Shown: positions 1 to 11,060 of the stretch, one piece after another
How the letters are laid out: every line of letters starts with the position of its first letter
Position numbering within the stretch: position 1 is the stretch's first letter
Origin: Paroedura picta
Taxonomy: Eukaryota > Chordata > Lepidosauria > Squamata > Gekkonidae
Reading direction: 5' to 3'
Assembly (NCBI RefSeq): GCF_049243985.1
Contig: NC_135376.1
Coordinates: forward strand, 30,314,001 to 30,378,000
DNA: 64,000 bases
The notes under the pieces: generated by a model
What the model saw: only the letters and a program-made list of their open reading frames with translations
What the model was told of the DNA's origin: nothing
The model's database searches: none
Made by a program: the position numbers and the translations under genes

Positions 1-486
1 CACATAATATATGTCAGTGATTATCTAACTCTGTTCAGCATCCATTTTAATAAAAATGTGGGGAAGGCAAAGAAGGCAAAGAAGAAAAGAAGAAAAGAAG
101 ACAGTGTGAAAAGTCAAGAGTAGAACAACCAAAAATCAAAAACCCAGCAGCATAAAGATTTTATATCATCATCCCGTATATCTATTTCTCAGGTGCGGGG
201 CAATCTGCAGTTATCTAAATACATGGATTCACATGGGCCCACTCTGACCCAAAGGTATTTTTCCTCCCAACTGGGTAGTATTGCATCACCTAGTGGTTGC
301 TGCCAGGCCTGACTCTGATGAGTCCTCCCTCAAAGACCAAAGCTGCCCTGAAAAGGGCCCTGCCCCCTCATCGTGCCTTTTACTGACAGAAATCAAGCCC
401 TGAATGCTGTGGCTGTCTAGCAATGACCACTGGGGGGTTCCATTTTTTTTAAGCTTTCATCTGCTCCTTTTTATCATTTTGGGCTT
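1..486. other. Intergenic, nothing recognised
   Basis: AT-rich sequence with a short purine-rich stretch near 62-105. Short open frames near its right end show no family signature. I see no gene or clear repeat. Confidence 0.5.
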
Positions 487-552
487 TGTACCCCCAAGGG
501 TCAGACATGACCCGGTGCTTGCACAGGGGATACCTTTACCTTTACCTTACCC
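487..552 (+). repeat. Sauria-type SINE, 3' tail only
   Basis: The segment contains the hallmark 3' end of this SINE group, with GTCAGACATGACCCGGTGC followed by a cacaggggata stretch and ACCTTT repeats. That tail is known to be shared with Bov-B LINEs, which mobilise the SINE. The tRNA-like head is absent, so this is a 5'-truncated copy. Confidence 0.7.
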
Positions 553-1280
553 CCAAATTAATTCCATTAAACTGCCTGGAGAAAAGACAGAGTCTTGTAG
601 GCATAAACATAACAATGCTTGCAAAGATGTGCATCCTTGGACCATGTCTTATTGTCCTAAGACCACAGAGCAAAGGGGCAGGTGTCTCTGCTTCAGTGAT
701 TTCCCTATGCCTTCTTGCTCCCACTTCAGCAGGTCCTTCCAGCTTACTACTCCAGTCACTGCATTAGAAGAGGCTTCACTGGAACATGTGGCATAAAAAG
801 GGCTAATGGAATTCATTGGGGAATCTGTGTGAGTTCTTCTGACATGCAATTTATTTGCAATAAAATAGCTGCAAGGGGTCCTTTGTTCCTGATGTGGATC
901 TGGCTCACAGTGCTAGGGAATAAGGAGGTTAACTGGCTCCCTATTCTGTTGGTAGAAAGGCCCTATTAGTTGGTTGATAGTTATGGTGATTGTCTGAAAA
1001 GTGAACCAGTCCACTAATTATGGATAGTTGTGAACATCTGACCAGAATCTAGGACCAATGACTCTAACCATAAATTAGACTTTACCATGGTTTGGCATGA
1101 TATATACATTGGGGCATCCTGACTTAATCTTGACTTGTTCCTCAGCATTGTTTGCCCTCATAGCACATCAAGTACCTGAAAGAAATGAAATGTCTATTTA
1201 TGTTGAGTAGGACTAACTTTCCTTACTAAAATTCTAGCAAAATTTGAGCAAGAATATATTCACAACCACAGAAAATCCCC

Positions 1281-1331
<51 letters not shown>

Positions 1332-2218
1332 GTGTGTGTGTGTGTGGCTAGGATCCCAGCTGTTGAAGGATCTCTGATTATTGGAACATGAATGATGCGT
1401 TTCAGTGGAGGAAAACATAAAACAAGTGATGCCATTTTTCAATGTCAAAATATTGAAAACCTTATCTTAAGACAGGGAAATGTTTTCATTGTGTGGGAGT
1501 GATAAGTAATTGCCTGGAGAGAAAAAAGTCAATTGTTTTGTCTTAAATTTCTTTCCTTTGCAGAAAGGCAAGGGTTGCTAATTAAGAATGGCAAAAGCTT
1601 TGTGGAATTGTCAATAAAAGAGCAATGCTGGGGAGGGGAATCCAATAGCAAAATATATATATATAATCCAGAGAAATATTCCGCCCCTTCTCTTCTTTCA
1701 GAGGCAATTTGCAATAGCTGCAGAAATCAGGAAGTGTCAATTCCCCCTGATTCCTCATTCTCATGGCAGCCCTTTGTGCTGTGGTACATTTTGTTCCCAA
1801 GGGTCCCCAATCAGGACAAACAGAGAAAGACCCTCTTTGTGACCTCTATCCATGGACTTTTCCCCTGCAGAATTTAGTGCCTTAAACCGAACATGGTGTT
1901 CTTGGTCAGGTCTACTGTTGCCCAGAGTGATCCGTGGAGATAGAGTGCCTCTCAGCATTGCCTGAGAGCTATAAAGATTTTTTTGTTTGGTTTCCAAAAA
2001 ACACATTCCACTACATTTGGATTAGAAATGAACAAATTATTTTTGGCACTGCTATGGACAACTTTTTCTGCCAGTTCTCTTCCTTGTTGGACTGTGAGTC
2101 ATCTTGGTGTGTTACAGAGAGCAGAAGCTGCCCTCCTTCTAAGCTTGGCATTAGGGGTAGGCATAGTAAAATTGATGGCCCAAAGATATACATGGAAATA
2201 GCTGGTTTGGGCTGGTAT
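553..2218. other. Intergenic, nothing recognised apart from a microsatellite
   Basis: Unique-looking DNA with scattered short open frames that overlap on both strands and have no domain signature. It contains the CT/GT microsatellite listed separately. I see no gene. Confidence 0.5.
1284..1346. repeat. Compound (CT)n-(GT)n microsatellite
   Basis: About 22 CT units are followed by about eight GT units. The minus-strand reading frame made of alternating Arg-Glu is a product of this repeat, not a gene. Confidence 0.95.
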
Positions 2219-2437
2219 TAGGGATGCCAGTCCCCAGGTGGGACCTGGGGACCCCCTGGAACAATAGGTCATCGCCAGGCAACACAGTTCAGTTCCCTGG
2301 AGAAAAAGGCTGCTTTAGAGGATGAATCCATGGCATTATACCTCACTGAAATCACTTCCCACCCAAAATTCTGCCCACTCCCAGATCCCTCCCCCCAAAG
2401 TCTCCAAGTTTTTCCCGGCCCAGAGCTGGCAACCCTA
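2219..2437. mobile_element. hAT-like MITE, TAGGGTTGCC family, degraded
   Basis: It begins TAGGGATGCCAG and ends CTGGCAACCCTA, imperfect inverted termini shared with six other stretches in this window. The interior carries the family's motifs: 'ggacctggggacc', 'ggcattata', and a C-rich stretch before the right end. The 8-bp flanks do not match convincingly here, so the hAT label rests on the copy at 51691, which does show an 8-bp duplication. Confidence 0.6.
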
Positions 2438-3093
2438 GGTACAATGATTTCTTGGAACTGTAATACAAATCTGGGGTTGTTTGTAATCAATGTGTGATTT
2501 TAAATTTATTTGACTGCCATTTTAGAAACTGGTGGAAATAACCAAGCTGAGAAGCATCTTCTTCAAAGATCTGTAAAATTGACCCCCTTAGTCCGATTCA
2601 CTTGAAACTTGGGAGGATTGTCTTTGGATTAGAAGAGTGTGTTCTGTGTAAATTTAGTACCATCTTTAGAATCAGCTGCCCCTGACCCCCACGTACATTT
2701 CCCATTTAAAATAGCGATCTATATTCCAGAACCACATGAATTTGAATCCCAAACTAATGTTCTACCCCAAAATAAGCAATGATAGTAAAAATCTCCCCAC
2801 CTCACCCCAGAAGCCTGGATCTGAAACTATTTTTTTCTTGGTACACACCCCTTCTTGGCATTGCTTTTGATGGGGCAATCAGAATTACTGCATATTCTAA
2901 AAGCCATAGAGTGCAATCCTCTGTAGAGATTCCCCCAGGAAATTCCCATTGCTTTCAATTAGGCTGGAGCAATTCTGCACACAATTGCACTTCTAGAGTG
3001 CAACATGGAAAGCACAGAGGAATGACTGTATCATTATGTGAGACTTCAAATTCTAAATAAGTAACTCCTTGAAGTAAAGTTCCTTTATTAGAA
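2438..3093. other. Intergenic, nothing recognised
   Basis: No coding signature, tandem repeat or clear transposon end seen. Confidence 0.45.
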
Positions 3094-3338
3094 ATGCACC
3101 CTTGGGGTGATGGCCTCCAGCGTTTTCTTGGCAGACTCAATACGGGGTGGTTTGCCAGTGCCTTCCCCAGTCATTACCGTTTACCCCCCAGCAAGCTGGG
3201 TGCTCATTTTATCGACCTCGGAAGGATGGAAGACTGAGTCAACTTTGAGCCGGCTGCTGGAATTGAACTCCCAGCCTCATGGGCAGAGCTTCAGACTGCA
3301 TGTATGCTGCCTTACCACTCTACGCCACAAGAGGCTCT
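3094..3338 (-). repeat. Sauria-type SINE, nearly complete but tail-less
   Basis: Read on the minus strand it starts GAGCCTCTTGTGGCGTAGAG, a tRNA-like head, and has GTTCAATTCCAGCAGCC where the B box would be. A middle region 'ccatccttccgaggtcg' follows, and it stops at CACCCCAAGGGT just before the Bov-B-like tail. The missing ACCTTT tail marks a 3' truncation. The tRNA-like head belongs to the SINE and is not a tRNA gene. Confidence 0.8.
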
Positions 3339-4107
3339 AATTTAGTATTATATGTCCCATTAAAAATGTATTCCCATGGGCAAGATCCTATTACATGTCT
3401 ACTTGGAATTAAGTCTCCTGCAGCAAAGAGCCTTAAACTCCCTGCACTTTTCTTTGTTCCCTTGTTTTCAGCCAAATTGATTACTTCCTTATTTTTCAAG
3501 ACCAGTCAGTTCTCTCAGGGCACTCGTTAATCAATGGTTAATTATCAGTTCTTCCTCCCTTGAGGGAGCTGTTTGTTTATTTGGGGTTTTTTTGCAGCCA
3601 AGAGTTATTGCTTTTAAAAATTATTTTTCCCTAAAAATGTAATAGCATAATATGAAATTATGAATAAAAACAAAACAAAATCAGCTTAACTCCCCTTCAC
3701 TCACAAGAACTTTAACTACATTTGATTCATGAATGCCAAAATAGCAACTACCAGCTACCAGCAAATAGGAATTAATTGTTTATGCTGGAAGAAGACAGAA
3801 GGGAGGTAAATAGGAAAAGATAGTCGCCCTAAGAAACCTCAACATTGGTTTGATTTCCCACATGGGACAGTCTGGAGTGACACTTGGGTTTTGTTTCATT
3901 TATTGAGCTTAACAAATAAGGGACAAAGAATAAATAAGAATCCAGAAAACATTGGTACTGAATGGAATGTTGTTGGAACTATATCCTAAAACTGAGTAAA
4001 CAGTAACAATTCCAGACTATACAGCTATTTATAATTTATTTATTTAGGAAGTGTGTATGTCCCCAGATAGCTGGAACCGGTATCTTGTCAGGGTTCTGTT
4101 TCAGTTT
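3339..4107. other. Intergenic, nothing recognised
   Basis: AT-rich, no coding or repeat signature that I can name. Confidence 0.45.
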
Positions 4108-4356
4108 ATTGACTCTGGCAAGCTGGGTTTGATTCCCCGCTCCTCCTTCACATGCAGCCAGCTGGGTGACCTGGGGCTCGCCACAGTGCTGATAAAGCTG
4201 TTCTGACCGAGTAGTGATATCAGGGCTCTCTCAGCCTCACCCACCCCACGGGATGTCTGTTGTGGGGAGAGGAAAGGGAAGGCGATTGTAAGTCGCTTTG
4301 AGCCACCTTTGAGTAGAGAAAAGCAGCATATAAGAACCAACTCTTCTTCTTCTTAG
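4108..4356 (+). repeat. tRNA-derived SINE with (TTC)n tail
   Basis: The sequence has GGTTTGATTCCCCGCTCCTC (B-box-like), then CAGCTGGGTGACCTGGGGC, a GTTGTGGGGAGAGGAAAGGG core, and ends with AAGAACCAACTCTTCTTCTT. The same order is seen at 34153, 42069 and (reverse) 40717. The 5' A-box end is worn. Confidence 0.8.
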
Positions 4357-5434
4357 TCCCTTGACTACTACAATCAGGCCCTGGCCCAAAGCAGAGATGG
4401 CAGCCTCTAGTGACATTGCATGACATATAATGTTGGGTGTCATCTGCATACTGATGACAACCCATTCTGAAACTGTGGCAGGTAAACTAGTGTAGAACCA
4501 CCCATACTTTTTTCCATGGCCCATCATAAACTTAGTCTGAAGAAAGGAAGAGGGACAGCAAAGCACCAGTAAATGATGTGTTCTATCACATAAGGTGGGG
4601 CCTGGGCAGTTGGCATTTAAGTAGATATGCCTCTGAGAAGACAATTAATTCCTGTGCAAGTTAAAAATCAAAAGCCATCTATGTAAGATGATCCCATCAC
4701 TAGCAGACCTATTTCTGGAAGGCCCTTTCACAGCCCTTGAGAAACACCACTGAAAGTACATTGCAACTTTTAATGACTGAGTCATATAATTGCAAACTTC
4801 AGAAAAGTTAGCTTGATCCAAGAAGGTCACTAAGTATTGACTGTGCAGCACATGGACTGCTGAAGCTGGTAAACAATTTAGACTTTGGAGTGTATTTTCA
4901 GGCTGAACATAAAAGATAGCTCAAAGCAGAACCTAAAGGACATTTTTCTTCCTTATTCAGAGAAAATTAAATGGCTTGATCTAAGGCTGTTGCATGTTAT
5001 TATACAAGACCAGTTTCAATGACTCGATGAATCTCAACTATACCCTTTGATTGGCTCTTGTTTTCATAATCAGTTTTCTGAAATAGATAAATACATAAGA
5101 GACTGAGGAGCCAATTTAGAGTAGTGGAAGCTGGTGCCTCATGAAGGATCAATGGAACATAGGCATTCAGAGGCAGTAGTACATACCTGAATGCCGAAAG
5201 GTGAAGACCAACACTGTCAGGATTGACAGTCCCCAGGTGGGGGCTGGGAATCCTCCAGGTTGTACTCTTCCCCCCACACACACTTCAGGGTTATCACAAA
5301 GCAGGGGGGATCACCACCAAAATATCATTTCTCCCTCCTAGTCTCAATGGAAGGGAGTCAAGTTTAAGGGAAGATCATCACCTACATTTAAAAGCTGGAC
5401 TGTGCAGCCTGTGCACAGTGAACTGAGTTGTTTG
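4357..5434. other. Intergenic with a MITE fragment
   Basis: Mostly unrecognised sequence. Around 5219-5265 a short piece (GATTGACAGTCCCCAGGTGG) resembles the left end of the TAGGGTTGCC MITE family. No gene is seen. Confidence 0.4.
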
Positions 5435-5526
5435 TTGAAGGTGCTGGCCTTGACCTTCAAAAGCTTATACAGTGTGGGGCCAACATAGCTGATTGGCCAC
5501 CTAATCTGGCTTGACTGTTATGGTCA
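5435..5526 (+). repeat. 92-bp direct repeat, copy 1 (L2-derived)
   Basis: Nearly identical (two differences seen) to 6276-6367, about 840 bp downstream. The sequence corresponds to an L2-like LINE segment near the end of the reverse transcriptase frame ('ggccttgaccttcaaaagc'). Confidence 0.8.
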
Positions 5527-5879
5527 AGATAGTAGTCTTCATTTTTTTCCTGCTAGAAGCTTCCCTGACTCCTCCACCACCGCCTCCTCCTCTTCTACTT
5601 TTTCTTTTTTGTAAGAGACGTTTCTAAAATCTATATCTTAATATCTTATTGGGAAGCTCATTTCAGAAGAATGTTGTTAACCTGATACAGAGTTCTGGGT
5701 AGGCAATACAGAGGCATTGTATAAATAGGTTTCCCCACTTCATCCAAATGAAGAGTTTCAGGCAGGCTCCATGCACCCAAACAGCCTACAGGTGTATATA
5801 CCTCAGCCATAGGGACATCCCTGAGAACATGTAAAGGGTTCACAGATATTTGCAATGATAGCAGTCATTGCTGAGTGGG

Positions 5880-6770
5880 TGGTAGGTCTGATCCAGGTGT
5901 TAAGGTGATACCTATTCTGGCTGGGTTTGCCTTCTCCTTGAAGGAACTGGTTAATAGTCTGGTAGTGCTCTTGAACCCAGGATTGCTTCTGAATAAGTGG
6001 GTAGCAGTTGTGGCCAAGAGTACCTATTACCAGCTTTGATGGGTTAGCCAGCTATGGCCTTTCCTGAATAAAAAAGATCCGGCCACTGTGGTGAGTGCCC
6101 TGGTTGCATCTAGAGTAGATTACTGCATTCTACACAGGGTACCCTTGAAATGTGTTCAGAAACTTCAGCTGATACAGAACACTACAGCCAGGATATTACT
6201 TGGAGTGGTTCATAGGGACCATATAATTCTAGTCTTGGCCCATCTATGCTGGCTTCCAATGGTTTCCAGGGACAATTGAAGGTGCTGGCCTTGACCTTCA
6301 AAAGCTTATACAGTGAGGGGCCAACATAGCTGATTGGCCACCTAATCCGGCTTGACTGTTATGGTCATCTTTGGATGCCCTTCTTCATGTCCCTTCACCT
6401 TCTGAGATGAGATGAGTGGCAACCCAAGAGAGGGCTTCTCATCATGGCACCAAAGATCTGGCACTCTCTCTTCAAGGGAATTTGTCTGTCCCCTTTTCTC
6501 AATTTTTTGTGTTTCTGCATTGTTTTGCTTGAAATTTCCTTAATGATTCCTCCTTCCTAACTACTGTTTTATGTTTTTTTTAATTTAAACTATTTTATAT
6601 GCATTTGAACATTTTTAAACCCTTTTAAAAGTTGTTTTAATGAAATGTGCTTGGGAGACGGGTTTATTTTAATGGTTTTGTACTTTCTCGATATGTTTTA
6701 AATTGTTAGCTGCCTTGGTAGCCCTTGTAAGGGCAGAAAGAGGGAATACATATTTTATAAACAAAATTTA
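5880..6770 (+). mobile_element. L2-clade LINE, 5'-truncated decayed copy
   Basis: A short frame at 6088-6279 reads SRVDYCILHRVPLKCVQKLQ and QNTTARILLG, the C-terminal part of a reverse transcriptase of the L2/CR1 kind. Upstream and downstream are decayed. The end near 6700-6770 (GCTGCCTTGGTAGCCCTTGT, then an AT-rich tail) resembles L2 3' ends. It includes copy 2 of the 92-bp repeat (6276-6367). Confidence 0.7.
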
Positions 6771-6774
6771 AAAA

Positions 6775-8391
6775 ATGTAAAATCCTAACCTAATTAGTTT
6801 TGCTAGACTAGAGAGGAATGGAGGGTGAAATACGAAAAAGTAAACATATGAGCTTGTCCAGTGAGTGCAATCCAGTAAAGTTTGTTGGAAGAAAGGAAAA
6901 ATCAGTGGTAGAGGGAGGCAAATGGAAACAGGTCTGCCTGTCATTTGCCCAGAAGGCACTTTTCTGGGGGCACCTTCTTTGGGGGGCCATAATTTGGACC
7001 ATGTAAATCCAATCCTCACTAAACTAGGAGGGCAGGTAGAAAAGAATCAGCTGGCGATGGCTGCAAGTCGCTTGTGCAGGATTCATTCTATACACTCCTG
7101 AACCTGCACCTGTCCAAATGGCAGGTGATCATGTTGACAGGTGCAGGTTCAGGAGTGCATAGAATGGTTTCTGTGCAAACTTGTCACCTGTAGATCTGAT
7201 GTCTCCAGGTTGCACAGAAAACTAGAAGCATGTCAGAAAAATACTTTGCAAGTTTGGTCTGCTGGGTCTACAGCAGTTCTTTCTCCTGGGTTGATCCTGT
7301 TTATACATGTGGGCCAGCCAAAAGTGGAATAGGGGTCCTCTTCCAAAATGTGTGGTGTCACTAATCTGAATTAGAGCAGCTGTCAGATTTCCTAGAAACT
7401 TTTACTATTCTGTTTTTATTTCTTTTTACACAGTGCACTGAAATCTCCAGCTCTGCTGGAGAGGAACTGGCCGTTGCAGGAGTCTTGGCCACAGCATCAT
7501 AAACCATTTTTACAGCATCAAATGACTGGGAGGTCAATACTGCAGTTGGCACCACCACCAGTGGTTTCACATTAATCCCTGTTGCTGAAGTTTAAATCTT
7601 TACTTAAGCCCCATGAAAAATTTATCATTTTCTAAGACAGAACATGACCTGGTTTCAACATTCTTCATGCATTACAGCCTTAGCTCTTGATAGCCATTGT
7701 CCTCCCACACACTGCCACAAAGCACTTGTATCTCCTCTGAAATATGGTAAAGGAAGGACTCCAAAACAGGCATGAATTTTTAGCGAGCCAATTTCTGGCA
7801 CTGAAGAAGAACTCAAGAAGGACCCAGTCGTTAGATTCTCCCTTAGGGATGGAGGCTGTCCAGTGCCCTGTTCTCAGTGTGCCCAAGGGCATGGGCAGTC
7901 CATGTTGGAGTTTTGCTTCTTGCCTTTGAACAGCAGGCCTATCCCCATGACATTAAAAACCTGTTAATAATCTTCTAAACTTCAAATGGACTCGCCATTT
8001 GAGGCTTTGGGAGAGGAGGAAGCTGCGAAGAAACAGATCCCTATTGGGTATTTGGAATTAATATGGATTCCAACCAAAGATCATGGATGGATGGACGGTT
8101 CCCCCCCCCCTCCATATGAAAATAAACATTCCAAATGTCAAAGATGGATCTCCTGTTTATATTTCCTAATATTTTAACACTCTCTCACTCATGAAGTCCT
8201 TTTCTGAAATAACATGTCCTCCAGCAATGAGAGTCACAGACAATCAGTAAACAATTTTGATCCACTATAAAAATAAGTGGAAAGTATTTCTTTAAATGAA
8301 TTCATTCCAGAAAGGATGTTAACTGATTTTATTTTGTTCTTGGCTGTTTTTACTATCTAAGGCACAATGCTGCTGAGATCTTTTCAGATTC

Positions 8392-8394
<3 letters not shown>
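6775..8394. other. Intergenic, nothing recognised except a hairpin
   Basis: Short open frames on both strands have no domain signature. A 31-bp-arm hairpin at 7084-7166 is listed separately. Confidence 0.45.
7084..7166. repeat. Inverted repeat, 31-bp arms
   Basis: Arms 7084-7114 and 7136-7166 are complementary at 30 of 31 positions (core CTCCTGAACCTGCACCTGTC), with a 21-base spacer. No target duplication was identified. Confidence 0.85.

Positions 8395-8466
<72 letters not shown>
8395..8466. repeat. (CT)36 microsatellite
   Basis: An uninterrupted CT dinucleotide tract of 72 bases. The Arg-Glu open frame on the minus strand is its artefact. Confidence 0.97.
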
Positions 8467-8469
<3 letters not shown>

Positions 8470-8793
8470 CTTTTTGAGCAATATTCAAGACAGCTTAAAA
8501 CAGAAGCTTTTGTATCCTTTGTAAAGGCAAGAGATTTTCTCTCCCCTGAGAAGGGCATTTCATTTCCTCCCCTATAATCTTAATTCTTTCTTCCTTGCTA
8601 ACTTTGTAAGCAGTTTAAGGGATCACACCTTGACTGGGGTTCAACTTAGCAGAGCATCAGTGCTATAAGAGTCCCTGCAAGTGCCTTAGGACTTGCTAAA
8701 CCAATATGTAGCTGATGAGCTGGTCCAGGTTGAATTCCTGTCTAGTGCTCAGTTTTTGATCAGAGGTTGGGCTCTGTGCCTCCAAGCAGGTGT
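8467..8793. other. Intergenic, nothing recognised
   Basis: No coding or repeat signature seen. Confidence 0.45.
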
Positions 8794-9474
8794 ATAGAAT
8801 CACAGAATCATAGAATAATAGAGTTGGAAAGGACATCATGGGTCATGTCCAACCCCCTGCACTATGCAGGGCACTCACATCTCTATCACTCATCTACTGT
8901 TTGCCTTCACAGAATCAGCCTCTCCGTCAGATGGCTATCTAGCCTCTGTTTAAAAATTTCCAAAGATGGGAGAACCCACCACTTCCCGAGGAAGCCTGTT
9001 CCACTGAGAAACCGCTCGAACTGTCAGGAACTTTTTCCGGATGTTTAGATGGAATTTCTTTTGAATTAATTTCATCTCATTCGTTCTGGTCTGTCCCTCT
9101 GGGGCAAGAGAGAACAATTCTGCTCCATCCTCCATATGGCACCCTTTTAAATACTTGAAGATGGTTATCAGATCCCCTCTCAGTCGTCTCCTCTCTAGGC
9201 TAAACAGACCAAGCTCCCCCAGCCTTTCTTCATATGTCTTGGTCTCCAAACCCCTCACCATCTTTGTTGCCCTCCTCTGGATACATTCTAGTTTGTCAAC
9301 ATCCCTCTTCAATTGAGGTGCCCAAAACTGAGCACAGTACTCCAAGTGAGGCCGAACCAGAGCAGAGTAAAGCGGTACCATCACCTCCCGTGATCTGGAC
9401 ACGATACTCCGTTTGATACAGCCCAAAATCCCATTTGCCTTTTTAGCCACTGAGTCACACTGCTGACTCATGTA
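8794..9474 (-). mobile_element. CR1 LINE, 5'-truncated copy with open reverse transcriptase C-terminus
   Basis: The minus-strand frame 9471-8950 (173 codons) encodes the end of a CR1 reverse transcriptase: [32 protein letters not shown] and [15 protein letters not shown] are all diagnostic. It is followed by the CR1 3' end, which on the plus strand reads AGAATCACAGAATCATAGAA then AGTTGGAAAGGACATCATGG. The frame is still open, which points to a fairly young copy. Only the 3' end is present, the usual outcome of incomplete CR1 reverse transcription. Confidence 0.92.
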
Positions 9475-9690
9475 TGGTGCTCAAACTGCTAATTATGTTA
9501 TTAGTGATTGGGCTGGTTACATTTCAAGTCGATTTTTTAAATCCAATTAGCCACCTAGTTCTGGGCTTATTCATCATTGTCCTCTGGTACTATATTGTGA
9601 CAGAGTCACTGTACTAGACAGTCCTAACACTCAGCTGTGGGCAGGATTAGATCCGTTAGTACTGTATTCAGTCATACTAGTGTCATTGTT

Positions 9691-10210
9691 GTGTGCCCTA
9701 CCTAATAGTGCTATTGGTTAGGTCACACAATAGATTTTAACCCAGCTTTGTGCCTGGTTTGGGGACTGAGAGTGCTTTGGTTACACTGAGGGCCTTTTCC
9801 AAGAATGAGAAGGAATGTTTGTGACCTGGATGATTCCCCTGAACCTCCTGGTGGCTTTTGATACCATGGTATCCTTTCACTAGGAGAGCTGTCTGAGCTC
9901 AAGGCCCTGCCCTGGGGCCCCCAAATGGCCAGTAGAGGAGAGAGAAAATTGTGTGCCCTACCTAATAGTGCTATTGGTTAGGTCACACAATAGATTTTAA
10001 CCCAGCTTTGTGCCTGGTTTGGGGACTGAGAGTGCTTTGGTTACACTGAGGGCCTTTTCCAAGAATGAGAAGGAATGTTTGTGACCTGGATGATTCCCCT
10101 GAACCTCCTGGTGGCTTTTGATACCATGGTATCCTTTCACTAGGAGAGCTGTCTGAGCTCAAGGCCCTGCCCTGGGGCCCCCAAATGGCCAGTAGAGGAG
10201 AGAGAAAATT
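9691..10210 (+). repeat. Perfect 260-bp tandem duplication
   Basis: 9691-9950 and 9951-10210 read identically base for base on comparison of both copies. Each starts GTGTGCCCTACCTAATAG and ends AGAGGAGAGAGAAAATT. The duplicated unit overlaps decayed L2 sequence ('ggtggcttttgataccatgg'). Confidence 0.93.
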
Positions 10211-11060
10211 GTGGCGGGAAACAAGAGAGTTAGAACACAAAAGTGCCTTTTGGACAGTGTATGCATTGTAAAACAGGGCATTTCATTCTAGTTCAGAGTG
10301 GATTGGGTGGAAATAAAAGGATACTGTGGGAACCCTTCCTTGCCGTTTGCTCATGGTCTCAGAATCACTGAACCACACTGTCTGACAGAGATTGAAGCTG
10401 GTGGCAGTAACCCCTCACCTGTCTTGCTGGTGTGGAGAGAAGCTCAACGATAGCTGGCACCATAGTTACTTACGAAAGTGGAACCTGCCAAGTTCTATTC
10501 CGTCCCCCATCTTATGTAACATCTTCATGAAAGCTTGGAGAGGTTGTCTGGGGATTTAGAATGAAGGGCCCCCAGTATGCTGCTGACATGGAACTCCGAT
10601 GTTCCCTGCAACTACAAGTGCCTGGAAGTGGTGGGGAATGGATGCCAACAGAACCCCCAAAGTCCCCTGGAGTTCAATCCAGATGTGGTACTGTTGATCA
10701 ATAGTACACATGTACAAGGACTGAGGAGTCTACAATCTCCCTGAATTAGCACACTAAGAGCCAGTAGGTGCTCTTAGATGTCTGTCTAAAGAGAAAGGAT
10801 TTGCAACACTTCATAACACTGGTAGCCAGTCAATAGTTGCAGCATTTTCTTAGGAAAGATTATTTGGCTATGGCTATCTGTGGTCTGATCATATCCAGGT
10901 TGGCCAACTGCAATGGGCTCGGTGTAGCGCTTCCTTTGAACACTGTTTAGAAGCTTCTCTGTTGTGGTGTCTCAGCTGTGAAACACCACCTTCCATAGAT
11001 ATTAACACAGCTGCCCACCTGTAAAGACTCTGCATCCGCTTAAAACATTTGTTTTTGTTT
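9780..11060 (+). mobile_element. L2-clade LINE, strongly decayed copy
   Basis: Motifs of an L2 reverse transcriptase survive as nucleotide traces. They include 'ggtggcttttgataccatggtatcc' (9850 and 10110) and, near 10496, the QGSILSPMLCNIFMK-like stretch. The 'atccaggttggccaactgcaatg' stretch near 10893 corresponds to SRLxYCN. There are no long open frames. The perfect 260-bp tandem duplication lies inside it. Confidence 0.6.

Noticed and set aside
1260-1448. Arg-Glu repeat protein frames at 1260-1448 and 8319-8558
   Set aside because: Produced entirely by CT microsatellites.
7361-7570. Minus-strand 69-codon frame as a processed pseudogene
   Set aside because: I could not match it to any protein family by eye and saw no poly(A) tail or target duplication.
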